NCBI GenBank assembly: GCA_946807835.1
Contig: CAMPEX010000001.1
Location: forward strand, 8,013,001-8,077,000
DNA length: 64,000 bases
Origin: Ailanthus altissimus
Taxonomy: Eukaryota > Streptophyta > Magnoliopsida > Sapindales > Simaroubaceae
Reading direction: 5' to 3'
Shown here: positions 9,990-23,570 of the stretch, one piece after another
Layout of the letters: each line of letters begins with the position of its first letter
Numbering within the stretch: the first letter of the stretch is position 1
Program-made: the position numbers and the translations under genes
The notes under the pieces: generated by a model
Told to the model about the DNA's origin: nothing
What the model saw: the letters and a program-made list of their open reading frames with translations, nothing else
Database searches by the model: none

Positions 9990-12900
9990 AAGTACTATGT
10001 TATTTTTTATTGGGTGCTTTTGTGTAGGATTCAAGTGGAGGAAGGCCTGGTAGCACAATGCCTTCTCTGTGCTGAGGTATAGGGCTACAACTAATACAGA
10101 TTTGTCTCACTTAATTCTAAACAAACTCTTGCTTTATGTTGATTGGAAAACAGAGCTCTAAAAAAGGTTGACATAGTGATGTGGCAGTGGCCCTTTAGAA
10201 TTATACTTTTACATCAACTCTTATCTTCTTATTTAGTAGTCTTTAAAGTATAATTGACTTGGCATTTTGGTAGTGATGGCCATGACCACGGAGCCTAATG
10301 ATAATGTAGGCGTGGTTGGGTTTGATAGTGATGGCCCTATCTAAGGCCTGACGCTAACATAGACCCTTGGGTCGGTCTCTTGGGACATGTCAACAGTTCT
10401 AGGGCAAGATACATTTCGATTTTGCCCTTGGCTCAGCTCATTAGTACAATCTTCTTTTAAACTAAATATTCTATTTGAGAGTATGAGTGGCTATAGAGTG
10501 CGCTTGGAAAGGCTATGTGTCCCATAAATATCTCCCCCCAACCCAAACACTTATAAATTTTGTTAAGCTGTTAACAAACTAGTTAAATCAATTTTTTAAC
10601 AAATAATTTTAGTGTTGATGATTTTGGATGAAATTAAATAAATAGTCCATATTGTTTTTTTAAAAGGAGTTTACATTTATTGCAAAAAGGTAGATCCAGT
10701 TTATTAGCCAATTAAATAAATTAAGATTAAATTCAAATTAATCTCAATCTATTTTATAGTATCTCATTTTGTATTTTCGCTCTCATCTTGTCATTTAATC
10801 TTAACTTATTTATTATATTTTTATTTTCGCTCTATATTTTACATGTTTTAAATTTTCACTTATTTAATATTTCAATTAAATTATTATTTAAGTTTAATAA
10901 ATTGAAAAAACACCATTTTGATTATGTGCTATATCAAATTGTAATTGAAAAACAAAATAATGTGACAAATATAAAATTTAAAAGGCAATGCTTTACTTAC
11001 TTTGTATATCAACTTTATATCTATTATGATACTAATTAAAGAGTGTCATGTAATAATTTATTAATCTTTTTATTGCATTAATAATGCTGTAATTTTATTA
11101 CATTTATCAGTGAATGTTATGTCATAGTAAGAATACTAATTTGAGATACAAGATAAATAAGTATAGCATTACTAAATATAAAATAGTTATAATTAAGTTA
11201 ATAAAATTGTCAATTTCATCACTTTACATTAATTTATCATATTACAAAAATATTTTATCTCAAAAAATTTAATTGAATTATTGATTTATAAAATTTATGC
11301 CATATTTAGCTTATAATCCATACACATTAAAAAAAATTACAAATTTTCTTGTACATACAAAATTAATACATAACACTTTAGTAAATAATTTATCATTTTT
11401 TTTATATTCTAATAAAACTAATTTTATTAGTTGAGATATTTGAAAATATATACAACTATAAAGTTAATTGATTATAATCTTTTGAAAAATAATTGATTAG
11501 TAATATAGTATGCTTCTAATTAATCAAAACATACAATTAGTTGATAATATTATATATTTTAACTAAAGTGATTTCTGACACTTCAAAATAACATCACAAT
11601 GTGCTAATTCAATTAAGATGAATTGATCCTTTAATAATAATTTTTCGTGTCTAATTCTTATTTTATTATTAAATTTTGTAGTATGCGTACTATATATATA
11701 ATTTTATTACAAGTTGCATATCATTTAAGTATTAATATTTGCATCAAAAAAAATTTATTTAATATGTAAAGATATTTATTTTTTCAAAAACATTATACAT
11801 AAATTCTTATTGATTAATTCTTTGATACATCACTAATTGTTATGTATTCAATTGATTTGTTTTTAAATGGATGACAAAATTTTTAACTAAATGAATGTAT
11901 CATTTCTTCAGATTTTGGATCATTTAATGTTTGTAACATAGAATTGAGAATGAAATTTATAAATAGAAAATAAGAATAAAATTTTAGATGCAGATTAAAA
12001 GAAATCACAATTTAAATACTAAATATTTTGTATATATATATATATATCTTGAATTTATATCTATATAACATGTAACTTTAGTACTTTAACTTGAAAGTCG
12101 TAAATAGCAATTAAAAAAATTATTTTATTTATAATTTTTGAAAAGTAAATGTATTTTCTTTAGAAAGATATACATTTTAAACATTGATTTGGTAAAATAT
12201 ACAAATAATATTTAATAACACAATATGTATAAATTAATTATACAAACTACATATGACACGATGTGACGTAACATGAACGAAAGAATATTATATAAAATAA
12301 TAAAACACTAAAAGAAATAGATAATGTGATAATAAATTAACCAATCACATTATGTCATGTTAAGTAATACGAGTGAGTTTATACGATTTAATTTGTATGT
12401 GTTGTATTATTTAATAATATTTTATGTATAAATCTGCATTGCATAAGTTGTAGCAAGCTTAGTATATAGTCTATGACCTTTATTCCATTTCATATTAGTA
12501 TTAATGATCATTGAAACCAAATTTTATTTTTCTTGATATTTGTTTTAAATTCTTGTATTTTGACTATTAAGGATATATATTTTCCTCTAAAACATATAAG
12601 AATGTATTTTAACAAAATTCTTGATTAATTTCTGTTTCACTCAAAATAATATATAAATTTTATGTGTATATGGCTATTTATTTTAATACTTTTGATGTTG
12701 ATAAGTATTTTAATAAACTAAATAAATTAAAATTTTCTAGTTGATAAATATAATTTATTATTTCACTTTCAAAAAATATATATATAACTTATTATTTTCA
12801 AATAAGAATTTAAATTAACTTGTTACTTAAAGAAGAAGTTAGCATCTATTTATAAGAACTCAAGAGTGCAGATTTTAAATATTTAATCGAAAGATCAATA

Positions 12901-14600
12901 AAAAGATAACGTATTGATGACGTAAAAACTCTCACGACATGATAGAATTTTTCATGTGATGATATAGCATAAAATATTAGACCAATTTTAATATATATAA
13001 ATAAATATATATAAAAGAAAGAACCAAAGAGAGGACATAAAAATTGTAGGACAAATAATTAAAATAATAATTATTATATCATTCTTTTAAATAATTATTA
13101 CCAACATAATTTTTTTTTAAATACCTTTTATTCTAAAAATAATTATGCCTAATTATATTAAAAAAAACCCTCCAAAGGTTATTTTCCTCCGAGCTCGACA
13201 TACTAAAGCTGTCAATCTAAACAAAATAAATAAAAGAATTATTTCATGCTAACGACTGTGAGATTCATATTTCTTTTTCCTTTTTTTTTTTTGAAGTTAG
13301 AAGTCAAGTGTCACTTTTTGTTTTTACTTAGAAGTTAAGGTCACAAGTGAACGTTTATACTTGAAGCAAAATTAATTTATTAGATAATATTACTTATTTA
13401 TTTATTTATATATATATTTAAAATTTATTTAATTTTTATTTATATATATATATTTAAAATTTACTTAATTTTTATTTAATATAAAATACGACAAAAAAAT
13501 AAATATACAGCATTTTACCTCCAAATAAATTGTGAACTAGGCAACCATTTTTTTGTCTCTACTTTTTTTTTCCCTTTTCTCCCTCTTATGTACTTTTTTT
13601 TATTTATTTTTTTGAGAAATTTTTGAAAATAGTCAAAATTGAAACGCCAGCCATCATTTTAACTTTCTTACTTTTTTAATTAAACAAATCACTTTTAAAC
13701 GAAAATATCCTTTTTATATATATTAGTTCATTGATTAAAAAAAAAAATACACTCAATCTATCTAATTTTTTATTTTTATTTATTCAAAAAAAAGCACAAA
13801 TTTTTTTTTTGAACAGAGTAATCACCAAAATCATTTTTCCAAATAAATAAAAAAGATAAAAATACATTGATGATTTATGTTGTAATTTTTAAATTAAAAA
13901 CAAATTTTAAATAGTTGAATAAAAACATATATTTACTTATTGTAAATAAATTTATATATAAATGAGATACATTGTGTAACTGATTCACAAATTAACAAAA
14001 ACCTAAAAACATATTGTGCTGATTGAACAAAAATCTATTGCGCAAATGTAAATGGCATGATAGGTTTCTATCATGCGATTTATATATTGCGCCAAAATTA
14101 ACATTTTATTTTTTAAAATATTTATTAATAATTTTCATCGTAACCCGTCACCCACTGTGTCATTGCTGCCTTGCCGTCACTGTCCCAAATGTGCCTCACG
14201 TTTTGAGAGAGAAAATGTTTTGAAAGTAAATGTGTCCAAAATTAGTTTGATTGGCTAAAAAAGTTAACAGTTTAAAATAGTGGCTAAAAAAATAAAACCC
14301 CTCAATTTTGGCTGTTTTAAAAAATTTCCCTTTTTTTCTCGTAATTTTCTCACTTTGGAATTCAGATTTCCCAAAGGCATTGCTTCTTCCCTACTGCAAA
14401 AGCACGTCATGATAGTTCTCTATACAAGCACAATCACTAGGGACCTCAATGGTTCAGTCTGAATTTTCTTACCAAAGACCAAATCATAGAAGGATCTTGA
14501 AAATTTCCCTCAATCAAAACGCTCAGAGCTGTAAACACCAGCCGTGGAAACAAACAGGTACAAGTTTAGAAAAAATTAATGACAGAAAGATCGATGAGAA
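9990..14600. other. Gene-free AT-rich intergenic DNA
   Basis: From 9990 to about 10560 the composition is mixed, with no recognisable domain; the Copia similarity ends abruptly near 9970. From 10560 to 14260 it is very AT-rich, with poly-A/T runs and a short TA microsatellite at 12032-12048. The open stretch at 10788-11039 (83 codons, Phe/Ile/Leu/Tyr) is a composition artefact. I see no gene, RNA or terminal repeat that I can support. The end near 14280-14600 may hold downstream sequence of the GATA gene. Confidence 0.6.
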
Positions 14601-14672
14601 TCAACAGATCATTGAAACCAGGTCCAAAGTATCAAATGATGAATAAAAATGAAGAGAGATACTTATTCCACC

Positions 14673-14678
14673 TTTTAT
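14673..14678 (-). promoter_or_regulatory. Candidate poly(A) signal of the GATA/ZML gene
   Basis: AATAAA on the minus strand, about 440 bases beyond the stop codon at 15114. It fits a 3' UTR of normal plant length, but the choice among AT-rich motifs is uncertain. Confidence 0.35.
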
Positions 14679-15113
14679 TCTCTGAAACTACCAAGAATGA
14701 ATAATGCACAACAAATTCTGTGTTTTGTCTAGACATCTTCAAGTTCAAAACAACAGTTTCTCTAATCACAAAAATGTCTTTCTAGGAGGGAGAAAGAAAA
14801 AAAAAGAGAGAACAGTTTCTCTTTAAGTAAACAACACTTCTTACCAAGTAAATTTTAAAGACACAAAAAGTTATTCTGTTCAAACCAATTACAACAACAG
14901 GGGATCAATACTGATACCAGCAGCCTCGTGCAAAAATTATATGAATAAGATGCATCTGATAGACCTGTTTCTCTAACAAAGGGTAGGTTCTTCCCAGTGC
15001 ACAGTCAGAACAACCCTTTTAATAACTTATCTAAATGAGATAAGATGAATACCCCTCAATTAAGTTTTGAGTCTATTATATTCAACACAGTAGCCCAAAG
15101 CCAAAAGTGGCTA

Positions 15114-18100
15114 TCATGTGGAGCCATTAATGTTTCCCGCAATTCTAACAATTTGGTCAGCCTTAAAATTTCCATTCTGCTATACATGAACATGAGAGAA
15201 AAAATATAAGAAACTTAATGGTAGAAATATAAAATTTTGAACCCATATGCAGGCAACAATTATCTTCATAACTAGTACCCATTTGTGGGTTACTCACCTC
15301 TTCATTCCTGTTTAAGGAAGAACTCTGTCCAGTCTGGGGTGCTGCCTTGGAGAGATCCCTCAAAGTTCCCTAAGGCTCAGAAGTTTAAATTGCATATCAA
15401 CAAACACATAAATAAATAAATAGAACAAGCTACAGTAATGCCACTAAGAAATGAGAGATTAATGCCTGGACAATAAATTTGTTACAATCATATGTGTACA
15501 GTAAACAACAAAAGCATTGAACAGATGCAAACATGAAGGCAAAGACAATCATTGGCCTGCATAAAATCGACAGGACCAATGAGTAAAATGCACTATTTAG
15601 TCTCTACCAAAAAAAATAAATAAATTAACATGATAAAAAAACTGAATCAAGTGAAACCAAGAAGAAGCATTCAAGGTCATGGTTTTTCAACATGACTTTC
15701 AACGCACAAGAAAAGCAAAACAAATTTCATATTATTCATCCCTGCAGCTGAAAAACCTCACATTTCTAGATATCAATAAAAATCTCGGATTAACCATTTT
15801 ATGCATGAATTTTTGGTAGTTTTCTTGAAATCTTTCTCAATAATTATACAGAGACATCCAACTTCCCACTTCCCTGCCTGCATACTCATGCCTATACATC
15901 TACACTTGAACAAAAAAGCCAGAAAGTTGTACATACACATACATAAACATCAATGTAGAAAGTAAAAATTTTGGACAGTGTTCATGGAGTCGTCCACTAA
16001 TATTTAATGAAGAAGTCAATAAAGTATGCTGACATACAGAGTGAACAAATCTCTTGCACAAGAATGTGCAACCATGTCCTGTATGGGGCAGCATATTTTA
16101 AAGAATTTAAGATCATTTATATCTATCAACTTCACAACATTACTTTACATTGAATACTATTTAATATAACAAAGTTTAGTGATTAAATAAGAGATGATAG
16201 AGTGAGAGTCAATGTAAATACACTGCAGCTATATTGATACAGATACAAGTGCTTTACCTTGTTTGCCCACATAAGTCCACAGGCATTGCAAAGGGTCCTT
16301 GGTCCTTCCGGTCCACGTCGCATCATTGGTGTCGACTTCTCATTGATACCACAGTGGCGGCAACTGACAATTAAACATTAGAAATCATGAAATTTCATAA
16401 TTATACAGATTGATCAATGCGAACAAGGTTAAATAGATTTTTAATGCTATGAGACAGATTGCATTACATACATGTGGAGACTAAGATCCTACAGAATTTG
16501 CTCCCATCTCAATGAGATCTAAAGTTTTCAACGAGGCCCAAGTTTTCTGGTGACATTGTGCAATGTGCAAATACTAATCAGTATTCACAACTCAATGCAT
16601 CCACTAGTAACAAGGACAACTTAATTAATTCAACTCCTGTATCTCTTGTTCTAATTTGCCAATATATTCTTCTGAGATCTTTTACTTTAAAACAGCTTAT
16701 TTTGTCCTCTTAATATTTTAGGGCTCGTCTTCCACTCCTGGACGGCTTTGAATACCTCTACTAAAGCTACTAATCTGATTCACTTTGTTTCAGATGTTGC
16801 TGGGTCAACAGAAAACTAAATTTACATATACAGCTCAGGATGATTTCAAAATCCCTGGTATAAATTGCACTTAGATTTTACAAAAGACCAGAAAGAAAAT
16901 GTCTACTTACACAATCTCTTGATTTTGGGATCCATTACCATCCCCACCCCAGCTCTGATTTGAACCCCAGCTTGAAACTGCTGATGCAGAATCATCATTG
17001 TTGGACTTAGAAGAAGTAAACTGACCTTTATTTCGCTGCATCCTACAAGAGCAACAAAAAAGGGGACAGAGAAATAGAAGTAAACTACTTTTTCTGTTTT
17101 CCTTCTAGTAATTGTGATCTTATGCAATATAAGCAGCAACAAATGAGAAGTAGGAGAAAGAAAGAGAAATAGAAGCAAGGATGATCTGTAGAACAACAAA
17201 CTCTAACTCTTGGTCTTTCAATCATGTCACCTCTGCCCTAAAAAAATTACCCCAGAAATTTCTAAAAGGATAGGAAACATCATATCAAGCAGGTAAGAAA
17301 AGCAACTGACATCATAATAAGACCAGTTTAGGGAATTCGATATCAAGGTAGGACAAGCTTGAAAAAGTAATTTGGTAACGCATTAAGTCAGCTGGAATAG
17401 AAGATGCCTACATCGAGAGGCATCTTGACATATATATGGCAAATTTTTCAACAATAACGGAAATTTGATAGCCTCATTCCTCCGCTAAATTTATTGCAGG
17501 TTGTATTTTAACTGTGGCGGAAGGGATGCAAATTGTATCCTCACCTTTTAGGAAGTTTTTGTGTTTGTTTGTTTTTTTATCTTTTAGTAATGTTGTTCCT
17601 CAAAGAAGTGGAATTTATTTTCTCATTTAATTTATATTAGAAATTATAATACTTTCTTCGGTAGTTTTCCTTAATGTCGAGGGTTTGAGAATTAAAATAA
17701 TCCTTTGTTTAATTCTTCTCACTTCTATTATGTTTTGAGATTTTACTTTAAATAAAAGCAAAACATATGTCAAATCATTAGTATTGTAATTTGTACTATC
17801 AATAAAATATTTCTCTTTTTCAAAAGATTTTTATTATTTAATTATGTATCGGTACTTTATCACATTACGTCTTATGCTTAGGTAGCAGTGAACTGCTCCT
17901 CAATTACTGTTGGCCAGGTGAGATTTACTATCACAAAATTACTCATGATACATAGAAGAAAACCCTTATTCTTTTTACAGTTTTTCTTCGGCCTTTTCCT
18001 CTTACAATTTCCAACAATTTTAAGCAGCTTGTTTGATATTGTGTTTCTAGGTCTTTACTTTAGTAAACAAATCAATTTAAATTTCTAAATAGTTTTATTT

Positions 18101-21100
18101 TAAATTATTTTATGCAAGAGGCATACTTATATTTATGCCATCATATTTAGTTATATTAAAGAGCATTCATTGTAAAAACCTTTTCTTTTCACTTTTTTTT
18201 TCCTAAAGGTTTTTATGTAATGGGTTATAAATTTGATGGCATAAATATGATTTATTAATCTTGAAATTGTTAGCTAAGATATTTTTTTATTAAGACATGA
18301 ATTATGATTTATGTGATGGGTTAAAAATTGGATGGTAAAAATATGAATCGTTAATTATGAATGGTTAGTTTGTATATAACTTTTTTTTTCTAGACCTTTT
18401 CAAATTGTATAAAATTTTGTTTATAACTGACATTATTAAATTTACAAAATCGCAAAGGAAAAAAAAAAGTCTTGGAGAAGAAAACGATTATCTTGAAGAA
18501 TTGAAAGATGAAGATATTGCTACTTTAGCTCTTACTTGCATGAAAATTAGAAAAATATATAGTAAAGTGAAGAATAATTTACATAAACTAAAAATGAATT
18601 TGCAAAAAGATTAGACAAATAATTTTTTTATATAATAATCTGTGTGCAATTTATATTCTTCTAATCTTCATGCAAATTAGCCTTCAATTTGTTTGTCTAT
18701 TTTTATAATCTTCATGTAATTAAGAGGTAAAGCAAACAACAACCATTATCTTTTGAATTTTTCTCCATGACTTTTTTTCCTTGGTAATTCTGTAAAGTGA
18801 ATCTTTGAAGAAATGTCAGTTATTAACAAGATTTTATGTACTCTAAAAAGGTTTTTAAAAAAAAATCTACTCAAAAAAAAGTTGAAGTTGCATCTAAACT
18901 AACCATTCAAGATTCATAATTCATATTTTTACCATCCAATTTCTAACCCATCACAAAAATTATATTTAAAATCATCATTCATATGTCTCAAACTAGAAGT
19001 ATCATAGTTAACAATTTCATGAATCATAAATCATATTTATACAATCCAATTTTTAAGCCATCACATAATATATTTTAGAAAAAAAAAGTGAAAAGTGAAA
19101 GTTCTTTACAATAAATACTCTATTATATGTGTAAAATAATATAAAGTAAAAACTATTTAAAAATTTAAGTTGATTTATTTGCTAAAGTAGAAACCTAAAA
19201 ATATGATGTCAAAAAAGTGCTTTATAATTGTTGAAAAATGTAAGAGAAAATAGGTGAACAAAATAGAGAAAAAAAAAAAGAGTTTTCTACTTTGTATCAT
19301 GAGTTAATTTTGCAATGGTAAATCTTAATCGGTTGGCAACAACTGAGGAGTTCACCACCATCAAGGAATAAGACGTAATGGGATGAAACAAAGATAAAAT
19401 ATTAATAGTAAAAATCTTTTGAAAAAGATAAAAGTTTTATTGATAGTATAAATTACAATATTATTGATCTAACATATGTTTTGCTCTTATTTGAAGTAAA
19501 ATCTCAAATCATAATAGAAGTGAGAATTAAACAAAGGAGTATTCTAATTCTCAAATCCTTGACATTAAGAAAAACTACACAAGAAAGTATTCTAATTCAT
19601 AATATATATTACCTATTACAATAACCAAAGACGAGAAAATAAATTCCACTTTTTTGAGCAACGACATTATTTTAGGGAAAAAAAACAAACACAAAATCTT
19701 CCTAAATTTGTCTTTAAAATCTGCAAAGCAATTCTGATCGCTTAGACAGACAATAATTTGGCATCTTTTAAGAGGGACTAAAATCTTAAGTAGGAAACCA
19801 CCACTTTATGGAAGGGGAACCCAAGAAGGAGAAAAAGGGAGAAGTTAATTCTAGTTATCAAGAAGATTGCATTTGTCTATAGATATCTTACACAAACGTG
19901 TTTTCTCTCCTACCTTAATAAATGTAGGAGTTGAATGCACAACCATAACAGAAGTCACTGGCATCTGTCACTTAGGCTATACACCAATGTGTAATAGCTA
20001 ATACTACAAATTAATGGATGCCTTTCATCCCCAATCAATGGTGAGGAAGAACAACATAACTCAATAAAAAAATAGGCAATTAACCATTCATAATAAGACT
20101 TAAGAGTTTAAGAAAGCAGATTCCTTACCGAAGTGCTACTTCTTTACGGACAGTATAACGAATTTTCTTCTCAAAATTTCGCTCTTTCCGCTTTTCGCGA
20201 AATCTAATTAGTGAGGCCAATCTTTGTGGGACACTTAACCGTTGTGGAGTATCAGGTAGGCCCTGGTTCAACGATTGGTTAGCAAAATAATAAAATAGAA
20301 AAATTTATTCAACCAATTACTCGAGTCAACTACAATACCCGATTGTTATGAGGACTAGTAATTGGGATAGCAGGCATAGTTGGTGGTACTTCTTGCCCCC
20401 CCAATAATAAGAGTACCGCTTGAACCTACAGAAGATGCACAAAAAGGATTAAAGCTAACACCATTTTTTTTAATGAATATGCCATGAAGAAGGATAACCA
20501 AACACCAAATAGTTTAGTTAGAGAGAAATTGCATCTAAAAGTAACAAAAAGGCATATCTTATATAAAATTTCTCTATCTAGCAAAAAAGAATTATCGCAA
20601 CTTTATGGCAGTCTAATCAAACAACAGAATAGTAGACCTACCTTTTTAAGATGTTAAAGTCCTACCCTTAATAAAATTAGCTTGGATTGGAAAATTTTTC
20701 AAATTGGAAAATTTCCCAAAATATCTAAAGGGGAGGTGGAAAAGCAAACCCCTCAACATAAGAACTCAAAACATAAAAGGCCCTTCATAAAGAGGAATAA
20801 TATCACATAAAGACATATCCTAAAAATCAAAAGCTCTCCCATATCTCTTATACCAAATGCACCATCATGCTAAGAGTGCAATTTTCCAAAACATCCTTTT
20901 ATACATATCTCAAAAACACCCACACCATCCTTTCAACAAGCCTAGAGTAAGATAAGAAATAACCACTCTATAGTAGAATGAGCACAAAATAAGATTCCAA
21001 AACTCTCTAGCAAGAGTTTCAGTCATATTATATTTCCAGAAACACATGCAAGAAAAAGGTGCATACCACAAAGGAGATATGGGATATAAAGTAATAAAGC

Positions 21101-22666
21101 CACTTTCAGATTTTCTATGAAAAATCAATGATGCAAAGTAAAAAAGAGTTGAGACAAAAACTTAAACTCATTTTGGTAGTACGTTGTCACATTGAGAACT
21201 AATCTTTTGTTGTTCTCAATAGCTAAGTATTAAAGCACGTGACTTTAGTCATGGGTTTATACCTACTTATGGAGCTTTAATTGACAACGAACTAGAAAGT
21301 TCACAAAAAGAAGGGCTCAATTAAACCACTCACTGTTTTTTTTAGAGTAGACCTCATAATCCATTATGTAGACTCTGCTTTGGTTAATATAACAAGCCTA
21401 GAGCTGGTCACTTTGAAGATGAAAGTACATGTACTACTTACAAGAATCTGAACCAAGAAATTGATATATTGGTTACTTAAGATACTAATAGAAGCTACTC
21501 AAATTTGGGAATGAGCACATTGGTTTGCAAAGTTTCACACCTCTTGTGTGATTTGTTTATTGTGCCAAAAAGTCTTTACAAGAAAAAACGTGTGATATAT
21601 CATCTGGTAGAACCTAATACATGGAGCTCAATTAGTCTTATACTTCATCCATATAGGGTACCCTGCAACATGGTATTCAAGACATGAATCCCTATTATTT
21701 GCATTGGTCTTAAATCAAACACTAATGCGCTCTCTTACATTTTTCTACATCATCAACCTATCTCATCTAAGATTAAATTTTAGTGACCTATATAACAATA
21801 TGCCAGATTGTTTAAGAGTTACCAAGGGTATCCTTCCCATGTTTGTCAGTTTGATCCTAATCTGATGCAACAGTTCCAAGATGATCCTAAGGAAGCACTT
21901 CCAATGTAGTTCAGATCATGTGCTAAACTTGGAACCAAAAATAATTTTACCTCACAGACTAATTATTTGTCATACACGAGCCCACAACATTCTAACAATT
22001 AGGGCATGTAAAAGCCTGTAATAATGACATCCCTTTCTTACAATTTTTCACATCCACATGCACTAACAAATACTTTTTCCCATAGCCGTGCATGTCCCCA
22101 CATATTGGCACACAAGTTCGCCAATTAAACTAAATTGAATTAATTTGATTGTAAATTTTTGAATGAACGACATAGTATTCAGTTCACACATCACATCCAA
22201 TTTTTGAATTTGTATGACATTATTCACAGTAATGTTCAAGGCATAAAAGGTAGACTTATGGCAAAGAATCTCGATACAGTTCATGCTATACTAGAATATA
22301 TCAAAAAATCAAACAACACAATGAAAGTAATAGTAACTCAAAAAATATGAATTCAACAGAATCAAAAATCACCTTTTCGGGTGAAACAGAGTCGAACACG
22401 TAAACTTGACCCTGGAAAGACAATGTTAGTTGGTCCCTATTATCACCACTGCCACGATTATCAGAAATACTCCCAGGATCAGACGGCGCATCCCCGTCCA
22501 CAGCTTCACTCCCTCCGACACCATTACCTTCATCATGCTCATCATCCATCATACTCCCATTGCTCATATGATTCAGTTCATGCTCTTGCACGTAATTGAT
22601 GGGATGCATCGAATGCTGCCCGTCACTCATTTGCATTCGGGCATTGCTCCCATGCATTCCATCCAT
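15114..22666 (-). CDS. ZML: TIFY-CCT-GATA zinc-finger transcription factor, ZML type (seven coding exons)
   Basis: Coding exons on the minus strand are 22666-22373, 20425-20339, 20262-20129, 17042-16911, 16363-16258, 15369-15298 and 15176-15114. All have GT/AG borders and matching phases, summing to 888 nt (295 residues). Residues 1-78 are Met/His/Asp/Gly-rich and acidic. The TIFY domain (about 79-115) has the ZML form TLSFQG, followed by VYVFDSV and [10 protein letters not shown]. The CCT domain (about 135-173) includes [19 protein letters not shown]. The GATA finger is C217-X2-C220-X20-C241-X2-C244 with [18 protein letters not shown]. Proteins of this family (Arabidopsis ZIM, ZML1, ZML2) are nuclear DNA-binding regulators; ZML1/2 have been linked to light and photoprotective responses. 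The TIFY part mediates protein contacts and CCT supports nuclear location and contacts. No lesion is visible. ZML1 and ZML2 orthology cannot be separated by eye. Confidence 0.95.
17545..19706. mobile_element. Whole-element palindrome (foldback transposon) in intron of ZML gene
   Basis: The left arm starting TTTTAGGAAG at 17545 is the reverse complement, with substitutions and small indels, of the right arm ending CTTCCTAAA at 19706. Matching blocks include GTGGAATTTATTTTCTC (17610 area) against the 19640 area, ACTCATGATACA (17941) against 19300, GATGGGTTAAAAATTGGATG (18315) against 18940, and TAACTGACATT (18425) against 18815. The match continues almost to the centre near 18625, so each arm is about 1.05 kb with little unique core. 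The arms look roughly 20-25 percent diverged. No clear target duplication was found. The 69-codon stretch at 18405-18614 has its mirror image in the other arm and is probably not a protein. It lies in intron 17043-20128 of the GATA gene. Confidence 0.85.
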
Positions 22667-23570
22667 CCTCTCTTCTATACTTAAAAGACAATACAACAAA
22701 ATTTAAAGACCATCCCTCTTTACATATATGAATAAGCACACATATTGCATGTGCTCACAAGACAACCCAGACACAAGCATATGTAGATATAATAATTGTT
22801 TAATCAATTCAGTTTATAGCAACAAGCTGCTTTTGCATTCAAGTTGATGCAAAAGCTATCATTTGCTGAATCAAGTAACCTAATGCAGTTTCTTTTAGTT
22901 TAAATAAAATGTATTCACCTATTAGCCACATCCAACTTCACAGCTTAAGGCTCTGTTTGGTTACTGAGAAAATGAAAGAGAAGTTTCTCAGCACAAAAAC
23001 TCCATTCTTTTGAACCTAAAAAGAGCTTTAACATATCTCACAAACTAAGGTAAGGTCAAGTTTCTTCAAAATTGACATATACTCAGAAATAAAACAAAAA
23101 GAAAAACGGCTTCCGTTCTAATTTTCTAAACTTTCTCGGCAACTAAACAAATTTTTTTAATTTAAAAACTTAAACAAATACTACTTTAAAGATTTTTTTT
23201 TCAAAAAAATTTAATAATAACGATGTTTTTAATCCTTCTATTCGTTCAAATTTCAGTAGAAACTAAACAGGTAATTAAACAATAAATAGATATAAAATCA
23301 ATGAAAATTTAATTTTAAGTACCATTCGAGTGTATGAGTCATGACGAATCAAAAACCGGATTACGAATATCCGACACTGGAAGAAGGAGCTGAGAAATCA
23401 ACGGCGATTATTAATCAAACCGGCTGAGAAAGGGAGAGTGAGATCAGACAGGAGAAATTTCTGGCCGTCGAATGAGGATCGAAGGAGCTGAGAAATCAAC
23501 GGCGACGATTAAAGCGCTGGGAGACGAAGAAGGGGGTTGATGATTGCAACTTGGAAGGTGGTGGGAAGTT
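22667..23570 (-). promoter_or_regulatory. 5' UTR exon and 5' UTR intron of the ZML gene (predicted)
   Basis: An acceptor TTTTAAGTATAG ends at 22675, eight bases before the ATG at 22666, and a donor GAATG|GTACTT lies at about 23322. The segment 23323-23570 is GC-richer than its surroundings and pyrimidine-rich on the minus strand, as expected of a plant leader. It contains an upstream ATG (MTHTLEW...) close to the donor and an internal 24-bp direct duplication. The transcription start is not determined; sequence beyond 23570 is AT-rich, as in promoters. Confidence 0.5.
23383..23504 (-). repeat. 24-bp direct duplication in the predicted ZML leader
   Basis: The block GAAGGAGCTGAGAAATCAAC followed by GGCG (plus strand) occurs at 23383-23406 and again at 23481-23504, 98 bases apart, inside the predicted 5' UTR exon. 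Confidence 0.85.

Noticed and set aside
15900..16094. 64-codon minus ORF downstream of the GATA finger exon
   Set aside because: It lies in an intron whose borders (16257-15370) give a consistent spliced protein; no domain.
18405..18614. 69-codon Lys-rich ORF in the ZML intron
   Set aside because: It sits in one arm of the palindrome; the mirrored arm carries the same sequence inverted and broken, and there is no homology I recognise.
22381..22684. Plus-strand His-rich ORFs
   Set aside because: Antisense shadows of the Asp/Met/His-rich first exon of the ZML gene.
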